A stretch of DNA of 9,777 bases. Origin: Bacillota bacterium (GTDB lineage: Bacteria; Bacillota; Dethiobacteria; SKNC01). Within the stretch, counting starts at the first letter, position 1; the number at the start of each line of letters is the position of its first letter. Shown one piece after another: positions 1 to 7,064 of the stretch. A program made the translations under genes and the position numbers. Location: positions 1-9,777 of the forward strand of contig SKLX01000156.1 of assembly GCA_007121375.1 (NCBI GenBank), given 5' to 3'. The notes under the pieces are model-generated. The model was not told the origin of the DNA. It searched no databases and saw only the letters and a program-made list of their open reading frames with translations.

Positions 1-1
1 A

Positions 2-556
2 GAGAGTTTTAAGGGTAAGAATTTGAAAAAGAAAGAAGAAGAAATACTCCCTGAAGTAATGGATTTTATCCGCCAGAGGATAAGGCACGTCTTCCTGGAA
101 AAGGGTTTACGCTATGATTTGGTGGACGCGGTTATAACCACCGACTATGAGGTAATACCCCGGTCATATAAAAAAGTCCAGAACCTGGCTCAGGCTATAA
201 CTAAACCCGATTTTGCCCGTTTGATGACGGCTTTTACCCGGGTTGCAAACCTGGCTAAAAAGGTTTCCGCCCCGGGGGAAGTCCAGGAGGATCTATTGAA
301 GGAGGAAGCGGAAAAAGTCCTTTACCAGGAGTACTTAAAGGTAAAAAGGGGAACCCTTTCCCTTTTACAGGAAAAGGATTATGCCGGTGCCCTGGAACAG
401 ATGGCTTACCTGCAAAAACCTGTGGATGACTTTTTTGACCAGGTGATGGTTATGGTTGACGATGAAAAACTTAGAAACAACAGGCTTAACCTGTTAAGGG
501 ATATCAGGGATTTGTTCCAGAAATATGCTGATTTTAGCAAAGTTGTAGAACAATAG
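2..556 (+). CDS. glyS: glycyl-tRNA synthetase beta subunit, C-terminal part (5' end outside window)
   Basis: This is the last 184 residues of GlyS, the beta subunit of the alpha2-beta2 bacterial glycyl-tRNA synthetase, which works with GlyQ to charge tRNA-Gly in the cytoplasm. The frame is open to the left edge (codons begin at base 2), so the TTG at 23 is an internal leucine codon and not a start; a complete GlyS is close to 690 residues. The visible part is the alpha-helical C-terminal DALR-type anticodon-binding domain, recognisable from the segments FIRQRIRHVFLEKGLRYDLVD, FARLMTAFTRVANLAKK and the terminal stretch with FFDQVMVMVDDEKLRNNRLNLL. The gene ends at TAG 554-556. No GC-rich terminator follows, so some read-through into the downstream regulator operon is possible. 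Confidence 0.95.
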   Translation, partial: ESFKGKNLKKKEEEILPEVMDFIRQRIRHVFLEKGLRYDLVDAVITTDYEVIPRSYKKVQNLAQAITKPDFARLMTAFTRVANLAKKVSAPGEVQEDLLKEEAEKVLYQEYLKVKRGTLSLLQEKDYAGALEQMAYLQKPVDDFFDQVMVMVDDEKLRNNRLNLLRDIRDLFQKYADFSKVVEQ

Positions 557-598
557 ATAATAATATTTATTAAAAAACCTTTAAAATGAAGGAGTTTA

Positions 599-625
599 AT
601 GGATAAATATAGTATACTATTTTAG
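599..625 (+). other. possible 8-codon upstream ORF in the ccpN-like leader
   Basis: An AAGGAG ribosome-binding-like sequence (589-594) lies 4 nt before ATG 599, which opens the frame MDKYSILF and stops at TAG 623-625. The spacing is short but usable. The frame overlaps the 12-bp palindrome and a candidate -10. It may be chance; no family is recognisable. Confidence 0.15.
609..620. promoter_or_regulatory. 12-bp palindrome, candidate operator upstream of the ccpN-like operon
   Basis: ATAGTATACTAT is a perfect 12-bp inverted repeat in the glyS-ccpN gap. It sits 14 bp upstream of a perfect TATAAT hexamer at 635-640 and contains a TATACT hexamer (613-618). I see no good -35 for either hexamer. 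The position would suit an autoregulatory operator, or simply an AT-rich promoter core. It does not obviously match the published B. subtilis CcpN box. Confidence 0.3.
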
Positions 626-661
626 TCTCCACATTATAATAGAGTAACCTAAATTAAGAGG

Positions 662-1297
662 GTGGTGAATAAAATCGACCTGACAGAAAGGCAGTCAAAA
701 ATAATGGATATTGTAAAAGAAAATGGACCCATATCTGGCGAAGATATTGCCTCCAGGTTAAACTTAAGTCGCGCTGCCTTAAGGCCTTATCTGGGGGCCC
801 TGACCATGGCTGGCCTTTTAGAAGCCCGCCCCAGGGTCGGTTATTATTACGCCGGGAAAAATTCTAACTCCTTAATGTCCAGTAACCTCCGCCGCATTAA
901 AGCAAAGGAAATAAAAGGGCTTCCCGTGGTGGTTAAGGAGGACACTTCCGTGCATGATGCCATTGTCCTTTTATTCCTGGAGGATGTGGGCACCCTCTTT
1001 ATAGTGGAAGAAGGAGGCTTTCTGGCGGGGATTGTTTCCCGGAAGGACTTTTTGAAAAGCTGTATGGGCGGGGCAGATTTACAAAAGATGCCCGTGGGTG
1101 TCATTATGACCAGGATGCCCAATGTTATTTGTGTTGAGCCTGAAGACAGTGTCCTGGAGGTAGCCATGAAAATTATGGAATACCAGATAGATTCACTGCC
1201 TGTGGTCCGTAAGGAAAAGGAAGGTTTAAAAGTTGTAGGAAGGGTTACTAAAACCAATTTAACCAGGCTCCTGGTAGAACTGGGCGGAGAAGCCTGA
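662..1297 (+). CDS. ccpN: CcpN-like transcriptional regulator (helix-turn-helix plus two CBS domains)
   Basis: The 211-residue protein has a winged-helix domain (about residues 6-65, with TERQSKIMDIVKENGPISGE and the recognition segment LNLSRAALRPYLGAL), followed by two CBS domains (about 83-135 and 145-205). This is the architecture and length of CcpN/YqzB of Bacillus, a nucleotide-sensing repressor of gluconeogenic genes. Its place directly before the PPDK regulator and ppdK fits a role in pyruvate/PEP control, and the CBS pair would be expected to bind adenine nucleotides (family knowledge). The start is uncertain: GTG 662 and GTG 665 are tandem, and both overlap or crowd the only purine-rich site (AAGAGGGTGG). 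Family members usually begin close to the KIDLTERQ stretch, so a start slightly downstream cannot be excluded. The stop overlaps the ribosome site of the next gene by one base, and the next gene starts 15 nt later, so the two are an operon. Confidence 0.85.
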   Translation: MVNKIDLTERQSKIMDIVKENGPISGEDIASRLNLSRAALRPYLGALTMAGLLEARPRVGYYYAGKNSNSLMSSNLRRIKAKEIKGLPVVVKEDTSVHDAIVLLFLEDVGTLFIVEEGGFLAGIVSRKDFLKSCMGGADLQKMPVGVIMTRMPNVICVEPEDSVLEVAMKIMEYQIDSLPVVRKEKEGLKVVGRVTKTNLTRLLVELGGEA

Positions 1298-1303
1298 GGG
1301 AGG
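1297..1303 (+). promoter_or_regulatory. ribosome binding site of the PPDK regulator gene
   Basis: AGGGAGG lies 9 nt before GTG 1313. An in-frame TGA at 1307-1309 between the site and the GTG excludes any earlier start, so the GTG start is secure. The site touches the stop codon of the preceding gene. Confidence 0.75.
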
Positions 1304-1312
1304 GATTGATTA

Positions 1313-2137
1313 GTGGATAATACAGCTTTGCCGGTAGTATATGTTCTCTCTGATTCAATCGGAGAAACGGCAGAATTTGTGGTGAAAGCTGCAGCAAGCC
1401 AATTTAATTCGGGGCATATTGAAATAAGAAGAATTCCCTTTGTTTATGAATCAGATACGGTTATGGAAGTGGTAGAGGAAGCCAGTGAGTTTAACAGTAT
1501 AATTGCCTATACCCTGGTTCTTACAGAATTAAAGGAGCAGCTGGAAAAGGCAGCGGCTGAAAAGGATATCCCTACGGTGGATATACTGGGCCCCATGATG
1601 GGGGCTTTTACCCAGGTTATGGAAAACGGGCCCCGCATGGAACCCGGCTTGATGCGGCGCCTGGATGAAGAATATTTTCATCGGATAGCTGCTATTGAGT
1701 TTGCTGTCAAGTATGATGATGGAAAGGATCCCCGGGGACTTTTAAGGGCTGACGTTGTTCTTATAGGTGTTTCCAGGACTTCCAAAACACCCTTGAGCAT
1801 GTACCTGGCCCATAAGAGATTAAAGGTGGCAAATCTTCCCCTGGTTCCAGAAGTTGAGCCTCCCGAGGAACTTTATATGGTTCCCCTAAATAAAGTGGTA
1901 GGCTTGACCATTAATTCCCAGCAGCTTTATGATATTAGAGTGGAAAGGCTGAAAACCCTGGGCTTGACTACCAGCGCTAATTACGCCAACATAAAAAGAA
2001 TTTTAGAGGAACTGGAATATTCAGAGAAATTTATGAAAAAGCTGGGCTGCCCCATTTTTGATGTTTCCAATAAGGCTGTGGAGGAAGTGGCTAATTATAT
2101 ATTTCAGTTTATAAAGAAGGGAAGTATGACTAAATGA
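1313..2137 (+). CDS. ppsR: pyruvate, phosphate dikinase regulatory protein (bifunctional kinase/phosphorylase, PPSRP/DUF299)
   Basis: This 274-residue cytoplasmic enzyme inactivates PPDK by ADP-dependent phosphorylation of the threonine next to its catalytic histidine, and reactivates it by phosphate-dependent dephosphorylation that releases pyrophosphate (established for the family). The sequence shows the family N-terminus VYVLSDSIGETAE (about 9-21) and the P-loop GVSRTSKT (152-159) followed by PLSMYLAHKRLKVANLPLVPEVEPPEEL. The length is usual for the family. Translation starts at GTG 1313, and the gene ends in an ATGA overlap with ppdK, which is its own substrate, so the pair is almost certainly co-translated. 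The sister family regulates PEP synthase; the adjacency to ppdK decides in favour of PPDK here. The gene symbol is used loosely. Confidence 0.93.
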   Translation: MDNTALPVVYVLSDSIGETAEFVVKAAASQFNSGHIEIRRIPFVYESDTVMEVVEEASEFNSIIAYTLVLTELKEQLEKAAAEKDIPTVDILGPMMGAFTQVMENGPRMEPGLMRRLDEEYFHRIAAIEFAVKYDDGKDPRGLLRADVVLIGVSRTSKTPLSMYLAHKRLKVANLPLVPEVEPPEELYMVPLNKVVGLTINSQQLYDIRVERLKTLGLTTSANYANIKRILEELEYSEKFMKKLGCPIFDVSNKAVEEVANYIFQFIKKGSMTK

Positions 2138-4797
2138 CCTCTAACAAACTGGTGTATTTATTCAAGGAAGGAAATGCTCAAATGAAGGAGCTTTTGGGGG
2201 GTAAGGGAGCTAACCTGTCAGAAATGACCCGTATCGGTCTTCCCGTTCCTCCCGGCTTTATAATTTCCACCAGGGCTTGTAACATGTATTATGATAAAGG
2301 GGATGAGCTTTTACAGGAAGTAAAGGCTTCTGTTGAGGAAGCTTTGCAAAGTCTTGAGGTAGAAATGGGGAAAAAATTTGGTGACGTAAATAATCCCCTT
2401 CTCATTTCCGTCAGGTCCGGGGCGGCTGTTTCCATGCCCGGGATGATGGATACCATTTTAAACCTGGGATTAAATGACGAAACTGTCAAAGGACTGGCGA
2501 AAGCTTCCGGAGATGCCAGGTTTGCCCAGGATTGCTACCGCCGTTTCATCCAGATGTTTGCTGATGTGGTCCTGAAGGTAGACCATATCTATTTTGAAAA
2601 AACCCTGGAGAATAAAAAAGATTCCTATGGGGCTCATGATGATACGGAATTAACGGCAGAAGCCCTGGAGGAACTGGTAGAAGAGTTTAAAGAGATCATT
2701 TATAACCAGGCAGAGCGTAATTTTCCCCAGGACCCTATGGAGCAGCTGATGGAAGCTATCCAGGCTGTTTTTGATTCCTGGAACAACCAGCGGGCCGTAG
2801 TTTACAGGAAGGTACATAAAATTCCTGATGACTTAGGAACGGCTATTAATGTCCAGACCATGGTTTTTGGAAACCTGGGGAATGATTGCGCCACGGGGGT
2901 GGCCTTTACCCGGGACCCTGCTACGGGTGAACCCAAATTGTACGGTGAGTTTTTGGTAAATGCCCAGGGAGAAGACGTGGTGGCAGGAATAAGGACTCCC
3001 CTGGGGATAGAGCGTTTGAAGGAAATAATGCCTGATATTTATCAGGAGTTTTTAGACATCTGCAACAAGCTGGAGGGGCATTACAAGGACATTCAGGATA
3101 TTGAGTTTACCATTGAGAAGGGTAGGCTCTACATTCTCCAGACCAGAACGGGGAAGAGGACTTCCCTGGCTTCCGTAAGGAGTGCCGTGGATTTTGTAAA
3201 AGACGGCATTATATCGAAGAAGGAGGCAATTTTACGTATTGAGCCCCAGTATATAGACCGGCTCCTCCACCGGCAGATTGACGCCAAAGCGGAGATCAAG
3301 CATATAGCTAAAGGTCTTCCCGCTTCCCCCGGGGCTGCTTCGGGGAAGATAATATTTAATGCCGATGAGGCGGAAAAACTTAGCCAGCAGGGGATAAAAG
3401 TCATTCTGGTAAGGCCTGAAACCACTCCTGATGACATTCATGGTATTGTGGCAGCTGAGGGTATTCTTACCAGCCGGGGTGGGATGACCAGCCATGCGGC
3501 GGTAGTTGCCCGGGGTATGGGTAAGCCCTGTGTATCTGGCTGTGAAGCCCTGAGTATAGACCTGGAAAAGGAAGAATTCCTGGTTGACGGAGTAGTTTAC
3601 TCCAAGGGAGATATTATTAGCATAGACGGTGCTACAGGAAGGGTTATTGTGGGTGAAGTTCCCCTTATTGAGCCAGAACTAAGCGGTCAGTTCAGGGAAA
3701 TTTTGGACTGGTGCGATGAATTCAGATCCCTGGGAATAAGGGCTAACGCTGATAATCCCCCCGATGCCCTTAAAGCGCGGGAATTTGGAGCAGAAGGTAT
3801 AGGCCTTTGCCGAACGGAGCACATGTTTATGGTCCAGGAAAGGCTCCCGGTGGTTCAGGATATGATCCTTTCTGAAAATAAGGAAGAACGGGAAGCATAC
3901 CTGGGCAAGTTACTTCCCATGCAGCAGGTAGATTTTACGGGTATTTTCGAGGCCATGGAGGGCCTACCTGTAACTATCAGGCTTTTAGATCCTCCCCTCC
4001 ACGAGTTTTTGCCCGATATAGAAGAACTGGTAGAGGAATTAACAAAGCTGAAAGCCCTTGGGGGAGACTCTGAAAGGATAAGCCAGCTAGAAAAACTCTT
4101 GAAAAAGGTAAGGTCTTTATCCGAGTTTAATCCCATGCTGGGACACCGGGGCTGCCGCCTGGGTATAGTATATCCTGAGATATATGAAATGCAGGTAGAG
4201 GCTATTATAAAGGCTGCCGTTGACCTGGCCAGGAAGGGGAAAAAGGTTGTCCCCGAAATTATGATTCCCCTGGTGGGTCATGCGGAAGAACTTCGGCTTA
4301 TGCGGGAACTGGTGGAAAAAACTGTCGCGGAAATTTTAAAGAAGGAAGGCCAGGAGATAGAATATATGGTGGGGACCATGATAGAATTACCCCGAGCCTG
4401 TGTAGTGGCTGACCAAATTGCCCATCACGCTGACTTTTTCTCCTTCGGCACCAACGATTTGACTCAAACAACTTTGGGTTACAGTCGGGATGATGCAGAA
4501 GGAAAGTTTTTACCCCATTATATGAGGGAAAAGGTTATCCCCGAAAATCCCTTTGTGACTTTAGACCTGGAGGGAGTGGGGTCTTTAGTTGAAACAGGGG
4601 TTAAAAAAGGTAAGGCAAAGAAGAATGATTTAAAAATGGGGATTTGCGGTGAACATGGAGGGGATCCCGAATCCATTATATTCTGCCATGAACTGGGCTT
4701 AAATTATGTAAGCTGCTCCCCCTACCGGGTTCCTATAGCCAGGCTGGCTGCTGCTCAAGCCAGCCTGGGCAAAAAAACGGGAGGTTACGGCGATTAA
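2134..4797 (+). CDS. ppdK: pyruvate, phosphate dikinase (PPDK)
   Basis: PPDK catalyses the reversible conversion of ATP, phosphate and pyruvate to AMP, pyrophosphate and PEP. In anaerobes it serves either pyrophosphate-linked glycolysis or gluconeogenesis. The 887 residues contain the N-terminal ATP-grasp domain (about 1-340; KGANLSEM, SVRSGAAVSMPGMMDTILNLG, GVAFTRDPATGE), the swivelling phosphohistidine domain (about 385-510) with LTSRGGMTSHAAVVARG, and the C-terminal PEP/pyruvate-binding TIM barrel (about 520-880; GLCRTEHMF, GHRGCRLGI, SFGTNDLTQTTLG, GICGEHGGDP). By codon count the catalytic histidine is H454, the regulatory threonine is T452, and the C-terminal catalytic cysteine is C838; all are present. 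It starts at ATG 2134 inside the stop of the upstream regulator gene, so expression is coupled. A bidirectional terminator follows. The length is slightly above the common 870-880, with no sign of damage. Confidence 0.97.
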   Translation: MTSNKLVYLFKEGNAQMKELLGGKGANLSEMTRIGLPVPPGFIISTRACNMYYDKGDELLQEVKASVEEALQSLEVEMGKKFGDVNNPLLISVRSGAAVSMPGMMDTILNLGLNDETVKGLAKASGDARFAQDCYRRFIQMFADVVLKVDHIYFEKTLENKKDSYGAHDDTELTAEALEELVEEFKEIIYNQAERNFPQDPMEQLMEAIQAVFDSWNNQRAVVYRKVHKIPDDLGTAINVQTMVFGNLGNDCATGVAFTRDPATGEPKLYGEFLVNAQGEDVVAGIRTPLGIERLKEIMPDIYQEFLDICNKLEGHYKDIQDIEFTIEKGRLYILQTRTGKRTSLASVRSAVDFVKDGIISKKEAILRIEPQYIDRLLHRQIDAKAEIKHIAKGLPASPGAASGKIIFNADEAEKLSQQGIKVILVRPETTPDDIHGIVAAEGILTSRGGMTSHAAVVARGMGKPCVSGCEALSIDLEKEEFLVDGVVYSKGDIISIDGATGRVIVGEVPLIEPELSGQFREILDWCDEFRSLGIRANADNPPDALKAREFGAEGIGLCRTEHMFMVQERLPVVQDMILSENKEEREAYLGKLLPMQQVDFTGIFEAMEGLPVTIRLLDPPLHEFLPDIEELVEELTKLKALGGDSERISQLEKLLKKVRSLSEFNPMLGHRGCRLGIVYPEIYEMQVEAIIKAAVDLARKGKKVVPEIMIPLVGHAEELRLMRELVEKTVAEILKKEGQEIEYMVGTMIELPRACVVADQIAHHADFFSFGTNDLTQTTLGYSRDDAEGKFLPHYMREKVIPENPFVTLDLEGVGSLVETGVKKGKAKKNDLKMGICGEHGGDPESIIFCHELGLNYVSCSPYRVPIARLAAAQASLGKKTGGYGD

Positions 4798-4834
4798 TTT
4801 CTCCCGATTGATCAATTGAGAATTGGTTAATTCA

Positions 4835-4887
4835 AAAATAAAAGGAAGCAGGGGCTCCCTTATTTTAAATCCCTGCTTCCTTATTTT
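4835..4887. terminator. bidirectional rho-independent terminator between convergent ppdK and dacF
   Basis: GGAAGCAGGG (4844-4853) pairs perfectly with CCCTGCTTCC (4871-4880) and is extended by A/T pairs on both sides, with a 17-nt loop. TTATTTT follows on the plus strand, and the flanking AAAATAA gives TTATTTT on the minus strand, so one hairpin serves both converging genes. Confidence 0.9.
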
Positions 4888-4905
4888 AATCCAGTTATTG
4901 TTCTG

Positions 4906-6153
4906 TTAATCCAGCATATCTCTAAAAATGTTTAGTAATCCAGCAGCTAAACCGCTGAAAAAACCTCCTACCCTTCTCAGGGTAACAATAAATATATTCG
5001 CCCTTTCTACCTCCTCATTTACCAGGAGGGGAACCCTGTTCAGGACCTCATCTTCCCGCAGAACCAATATTTCTCCTACTTCCTCCCCCTTACTTAGGGG
5101 GGCAGAAAGGCTATTTAAAACAATTTCCTTTTCCAGGCTTTCCTCTTCTTCGCTGCCCACTACTACTCCCATGCTGTCTGCGGCAATTAAATCAACTTCC
5201 CTGTTCTTGCCATCGGGAACATCTGCCTGCCCTACAATCTCATCCTTTTCTACCACGTTTTCAAAAGTATAGTTTCTAAAACCGTAGTCAAGGAGGGCTT
5301 CTGTATCCGAGAGACGGGTCCGGTTGCAAGGGGAGTTCAGTACTACTGAAATTAATCTAAAGTTATTTTGTTCCGCTGTACCCGCCAGGCAGTAGCCAGC
5401 TTCATTTGTCCATCCCGTTTTAAGTCCATCAGCTCCCGAATAGCGTCCCAGAAGAGGGTTTCGGTTGTACTGGGGTTCATCAATATTAAAGGTGAATTCC
5501 CTTTGGGATTCCAGTTCCAGTATTTTAGGCTGGTTTTTAATAGTGTATGCTGAAAGTAAAGCAATATCCCGGGCGCTCATGTAATGATCAGGATCCGGCC
5601 ATCCATGGGTATTTTGAAAACGGGTATTGGTTAAACCAATTTCGGAAGCTTTTTCATTCATTTTTTGGACAAATAATTCTTCCGACTCATAAAGATGTTC
5701 GGCTATGGCCACGCAGGCATCATTGGCAGAAACAATGGAAATACCTTTTAAAAGGTTTTCCACACTCACCTCCTGGCCAATTTCTAAAAACATTTGAGAA
5801 CCCTTCATTTCCCAGGCTTTTTCACTTACCGTCACCATTTCATTCCAGTCCATTTTCCCTTCCTCGATGGCTTCCAGGGCCAGGAGGAGGGTCATGATTT
5901 TTGTTATGCTGGCAGGAGGATAAGGCCTGTCAATGTCTTTAGCATACAGAACTTCCTTTGTGTTTAATTCAATTAGAAGGGCAGAAGTAGCTTCTACTTC
6001 AAAGGGTAACTTCTCCGGGCCGTTTTCTTCTACTTCTTCCCCCGCTTCTAACTCCTGGTTGACCGGTTCTGCCAGAACCGGGTAGGGGGTGATTAAGGAT
6101 ATGGCTAAAAAACAAATGAGGGTAATGATCAATACTTTTTTCATGGTGTTCAT
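4906..6153 (-). CDS. dacF: serine-type D-alanyl-D-alanine carboxypeptidase (PBP5/DacF family)
   Basis: This 415-residue exported penicillin-binding protein of MEROPS family S11 trims the terminal D-alanine from peptidoglycan pentapeptides. A signal peptide is clear: basic MKK, a hydrophobic core (about 7-22) and a likely cleavage after A28 (VLA/EP). An acidic linker follows. The three active-site motifs are S82-I-T-K85 (SxxK), S142-A-N144 (SxN) and K245-T-G247. The C-terminal beta-rich PBP5_C domain spans about 310-385. The last 25 or so residues (VGGFFSGLAAGLLNIF) form the amphipathic helix that ties such enzymes to the outer face of the membrane. ATG 6153 has a strong GGAGGAGAT site 7 nt upstream; a second ATG at 6144 is less well placed. 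The choice of symbol between dacF, dacB and dacA is not settled by sequence, and the gene is not beside spoIIA as in Bacillus. Confidence 0.93.
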   Translation of the reverse strand: MNTMKKVLIITLICFLAISLITPYPVLAEPVNQELEAGEEVEENGPEKLPFEVEATSALLIELNTKEVLYAKDIDRPYPPASITKIMTLLLALEAIEEGKMDWNEMVTVSEKAWEMKGSQMFLEIGQEVSVENLLKGISIVSANDACVAIAEHLYESEELFVQKMNEKASEIGLTNTRFQNTHGWPDPDHYMSARDIALLSAYTIKNQPKILELESQREFTFNIDEPQYNRNPLLGRYSGADGLKTGWTNEAGYCLAGTAEQNNFRLISVVLNSPCNRTRLSDTEALLDYGFRNYTFENVVEKDEIVGQADVPDGKNREVDLIAADSMGVVVGSEEEESLEKEIVLNSLSAPLSKGEEVGEILVLREDEVLNRVPLLVNEEVERANIFIVTLRRVGGFFSGLAAGLLNIFRDMLD

Positions 6154-6271
6154 TTTTTCTATCTCCTCCCCGGCAGTTTAATTACTCTGACCATTAATTT
6201 AGGGGTGCTAACTGAAACCCTTCCCTGTGGCTAGATTTATAGTCAGGTAAATTAATTTTTCTTCCCCTACT

Positions 6272-6300
6272 ATAATATATCAAGATGGGGAAGTTTTCAG
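6272..6300 (-). promoter_or_regulatory. candidate sigma-A promoter of the dacF-like gene
   Basis: On the minus strand CTGAAA (-35, 6295-6300) and TATTAT (-10, 6272-6277) are separated by 17 bp. They match the sigma-A consensus at 4/6 and 5/6 positions. The site lies about 120 bp upstream of the ATG. I did not find a convincing sigma-F or sigma-G site in this gap. Confidence 0.4.
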
Positions 6301-6357
6301 CATAAATTTTAATAAAATAAAAAAATTAGTCATGCAGGAAATAGGTCTTACAAATAG

Positions 6358-6372
6358 AAGTAAAATTTACTT
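6358..6372. promoter_or_regulatory. 15-bp palindrome, candidate operator for the flavoprotein-dgt operon
   Basis: AAGTAAA and TTTACTT flank a single central A, giving a perfect 7+1+7 inverted repeat in the 305-bp divergent gap. It lies about 30 bp upstream of the candidate promoter of the flavoprotein gene. The form is that of a small dimeric repressor or activator site, but AT-rich DNA produces such repeats by chance fairly easily. Confidence 0.3.
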
Positions 6373-6400
6373 ATCAGCAAATAGAATTAGTAATAAATTC

Positions 6401-6428
6401 TTTCAATTATCAGTATACATGTTATAAA
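6401..6428 (+). promoter_or_regulatory. weak candidate promoter of the flavoprotein gene
   Basis: TTTCAA (6401-6406) and TATAAA (6423-6428) are 16 bp apart, about 30 bp before the TTG start. The -35 fits poorly and the surrounding sequence is very AT-rich, so other -10 hexamers are possible. The rest of the 6154-6458 gap shows no further gene. Confidence 0.3.
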
Positions 6429-6443
6429 TATTATGTAAATAGT

Positions 6444-6450
6444 AGGGAGG
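6444..6450 (+). promoter_or_regulatory. ribosome binding site deciding a TTG start
   Basis: AGGGAGG lies 8 nt before TTG 6459. No ATG or GTG lies at a suitable distance in this frame, and the TTG gives the expected beta-strand N-terminus LILGLNGSAH of the flavodoxin fold. Confidence 0.75.
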
Positions 6451-6458
6451 TAATTTTA

Positions 6459-7058
6459 TTGTTAATTTTGGGTTTGAATGGGAGTGCTCATGAACACGGG
6501 AACACAGCAGATTTATTAACCTACGGCCTGGAAGAAGCCGCTAAAATGGGAGTTGACACAGATCTTATTTTTATCCAGGAGGCCCTGGAGGAATTAGATA
6601 ATCCTTTTTGCACAGTTTGTGATCCTCGATGTCCCGGAGCCTGTTACCAGGAGAAGAAACTGGAGGAGTTTTACGCCCTTTTAGCAGAGAGTGAAGGAAT
6701 CCTGGTAGGCAGTCCTGTTTACTTTGGCACGGTAAGCGCCCAGCTAAAATGTTTTTGGGATTTGTCCCGCAAGTTAAGGAATGAAAAGGCCTTGATAAAT
6801 AAAGTAGGAGGAGCTGTTTCCGTGGGAGCCGCCCGGTTTGGCGGTCAGGAACATACCATAAGGAGTATCCACGATATGATGCTTGTTCATGGCATGACCA
6901 TTGTAGGAGATGGACATGAATCGGCAGATCCAGGCCACAATGGTGCCTGTTCCCACAGGCCTTCTATTAAGGATGATTATGCCATTGCCCGGGTCCGTGT
7001 TTTAGCCCGGAGAATAGTGGAGGTGGCCAAGGCCACCCAATCCCTTAGAAAGGGCTAG
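6459..7058 (+). CDS. flavodoxin-fold NAD(P)H-dependent FMN reductase-like protein with a four-cysteine cluster
   Basis: The 199-residue cytoplasmic protein has the flavodoxin-like fold of the FMN_red / iron-sulfur flavoprotein group. The first strand and phosphate-binding loop LILGLNGSAHEHGNTADLL (2-20) and the later loop GILVGSPVYFGTVSAQLKCFWD are the two FMN-contact segments of the family. Between them lies C51-x2-C54-x3-C58-x3-C62 (CTVCDPRCPGAC), a spacing suited to a metal or Fe-S site. It resembles, but is not identical to, the compact motif of archaeal Isf proteins. The conserved middle stretch VGGAVSVGAARFGGQE and a C-terminal GHNGACSHRP segment are also seen. The physiological electron partners are unknown. 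The gene is probably co-transcribed with dgt, 6 nt downstream. A quinone- or azo-reductase role is possible; I would not go beyond electron-transfer flavoprotein/oxidoreductase. Confidence 0.8.
   Translation: MLILGLNGSAHEHGNTADLLTYGLEEAAKMGVDTDLIFIQEALEELDNPFCTVCDPRCPGACYQEKKLEEFYALLAESEGILVGSPVYFGTVSAQLKCFWDLSRKLRNEKALINKVGGAVSVGAARFGGQEHTIRSIHDMMLVHGMTIVGDGHESADPGHNGACSHRPSIKDDYAIARVRVLARRIVEVAKATQSLRKG
7022..7037 (+). repeat. GC-rich hairpin at the 3' end of the flavoprotein gene, before dgt
   Basis: GGTGGCC, AA, GGCCACC is a perfect inverted repeat (effectively 6 bp with a CAAG loop) about 28 nt before the dgt ATG. No T-run follows, so it is not a terminator. It could stabilise or separate the two coding parts of the mRNA. 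Confidence 0.4.
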
Positions 7059-7064
7059 TAAAAG

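Noticed and set aside
23..25. TTG as the start of a 177-residue gene
   Set aside because: The frame is open to the left edge and the protein is the C-terminal domain of GlyS; the TTG is an internal codon.
588..615. Third sigma-H-like site (GAAGGAGTT-N12-ATAGTAT) before the ccpN-like gene
   Set aside because: It has a mismatch in both elements, one of them in the GAAT core, and the AGGAG is better explained as a ribosome-site-like sequence.
3129..3495. Minus-strand open frames within ppdK and similar antisense frames in other genes
   Set aside because: They are shadows of well-supported genes, with no ribosome sites or recognisable products.
4741..4766. 9-bp perfect inverted repeat (AGGCTGGCT/AGCCAGCCT) at the end of ppdK
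   Set aside because: It is inside the conserved C-terminal coding sequence (ARLAAAQASL), is followed by A and not T on the plus strand, and a true terminator lies about 80 bp downstream.
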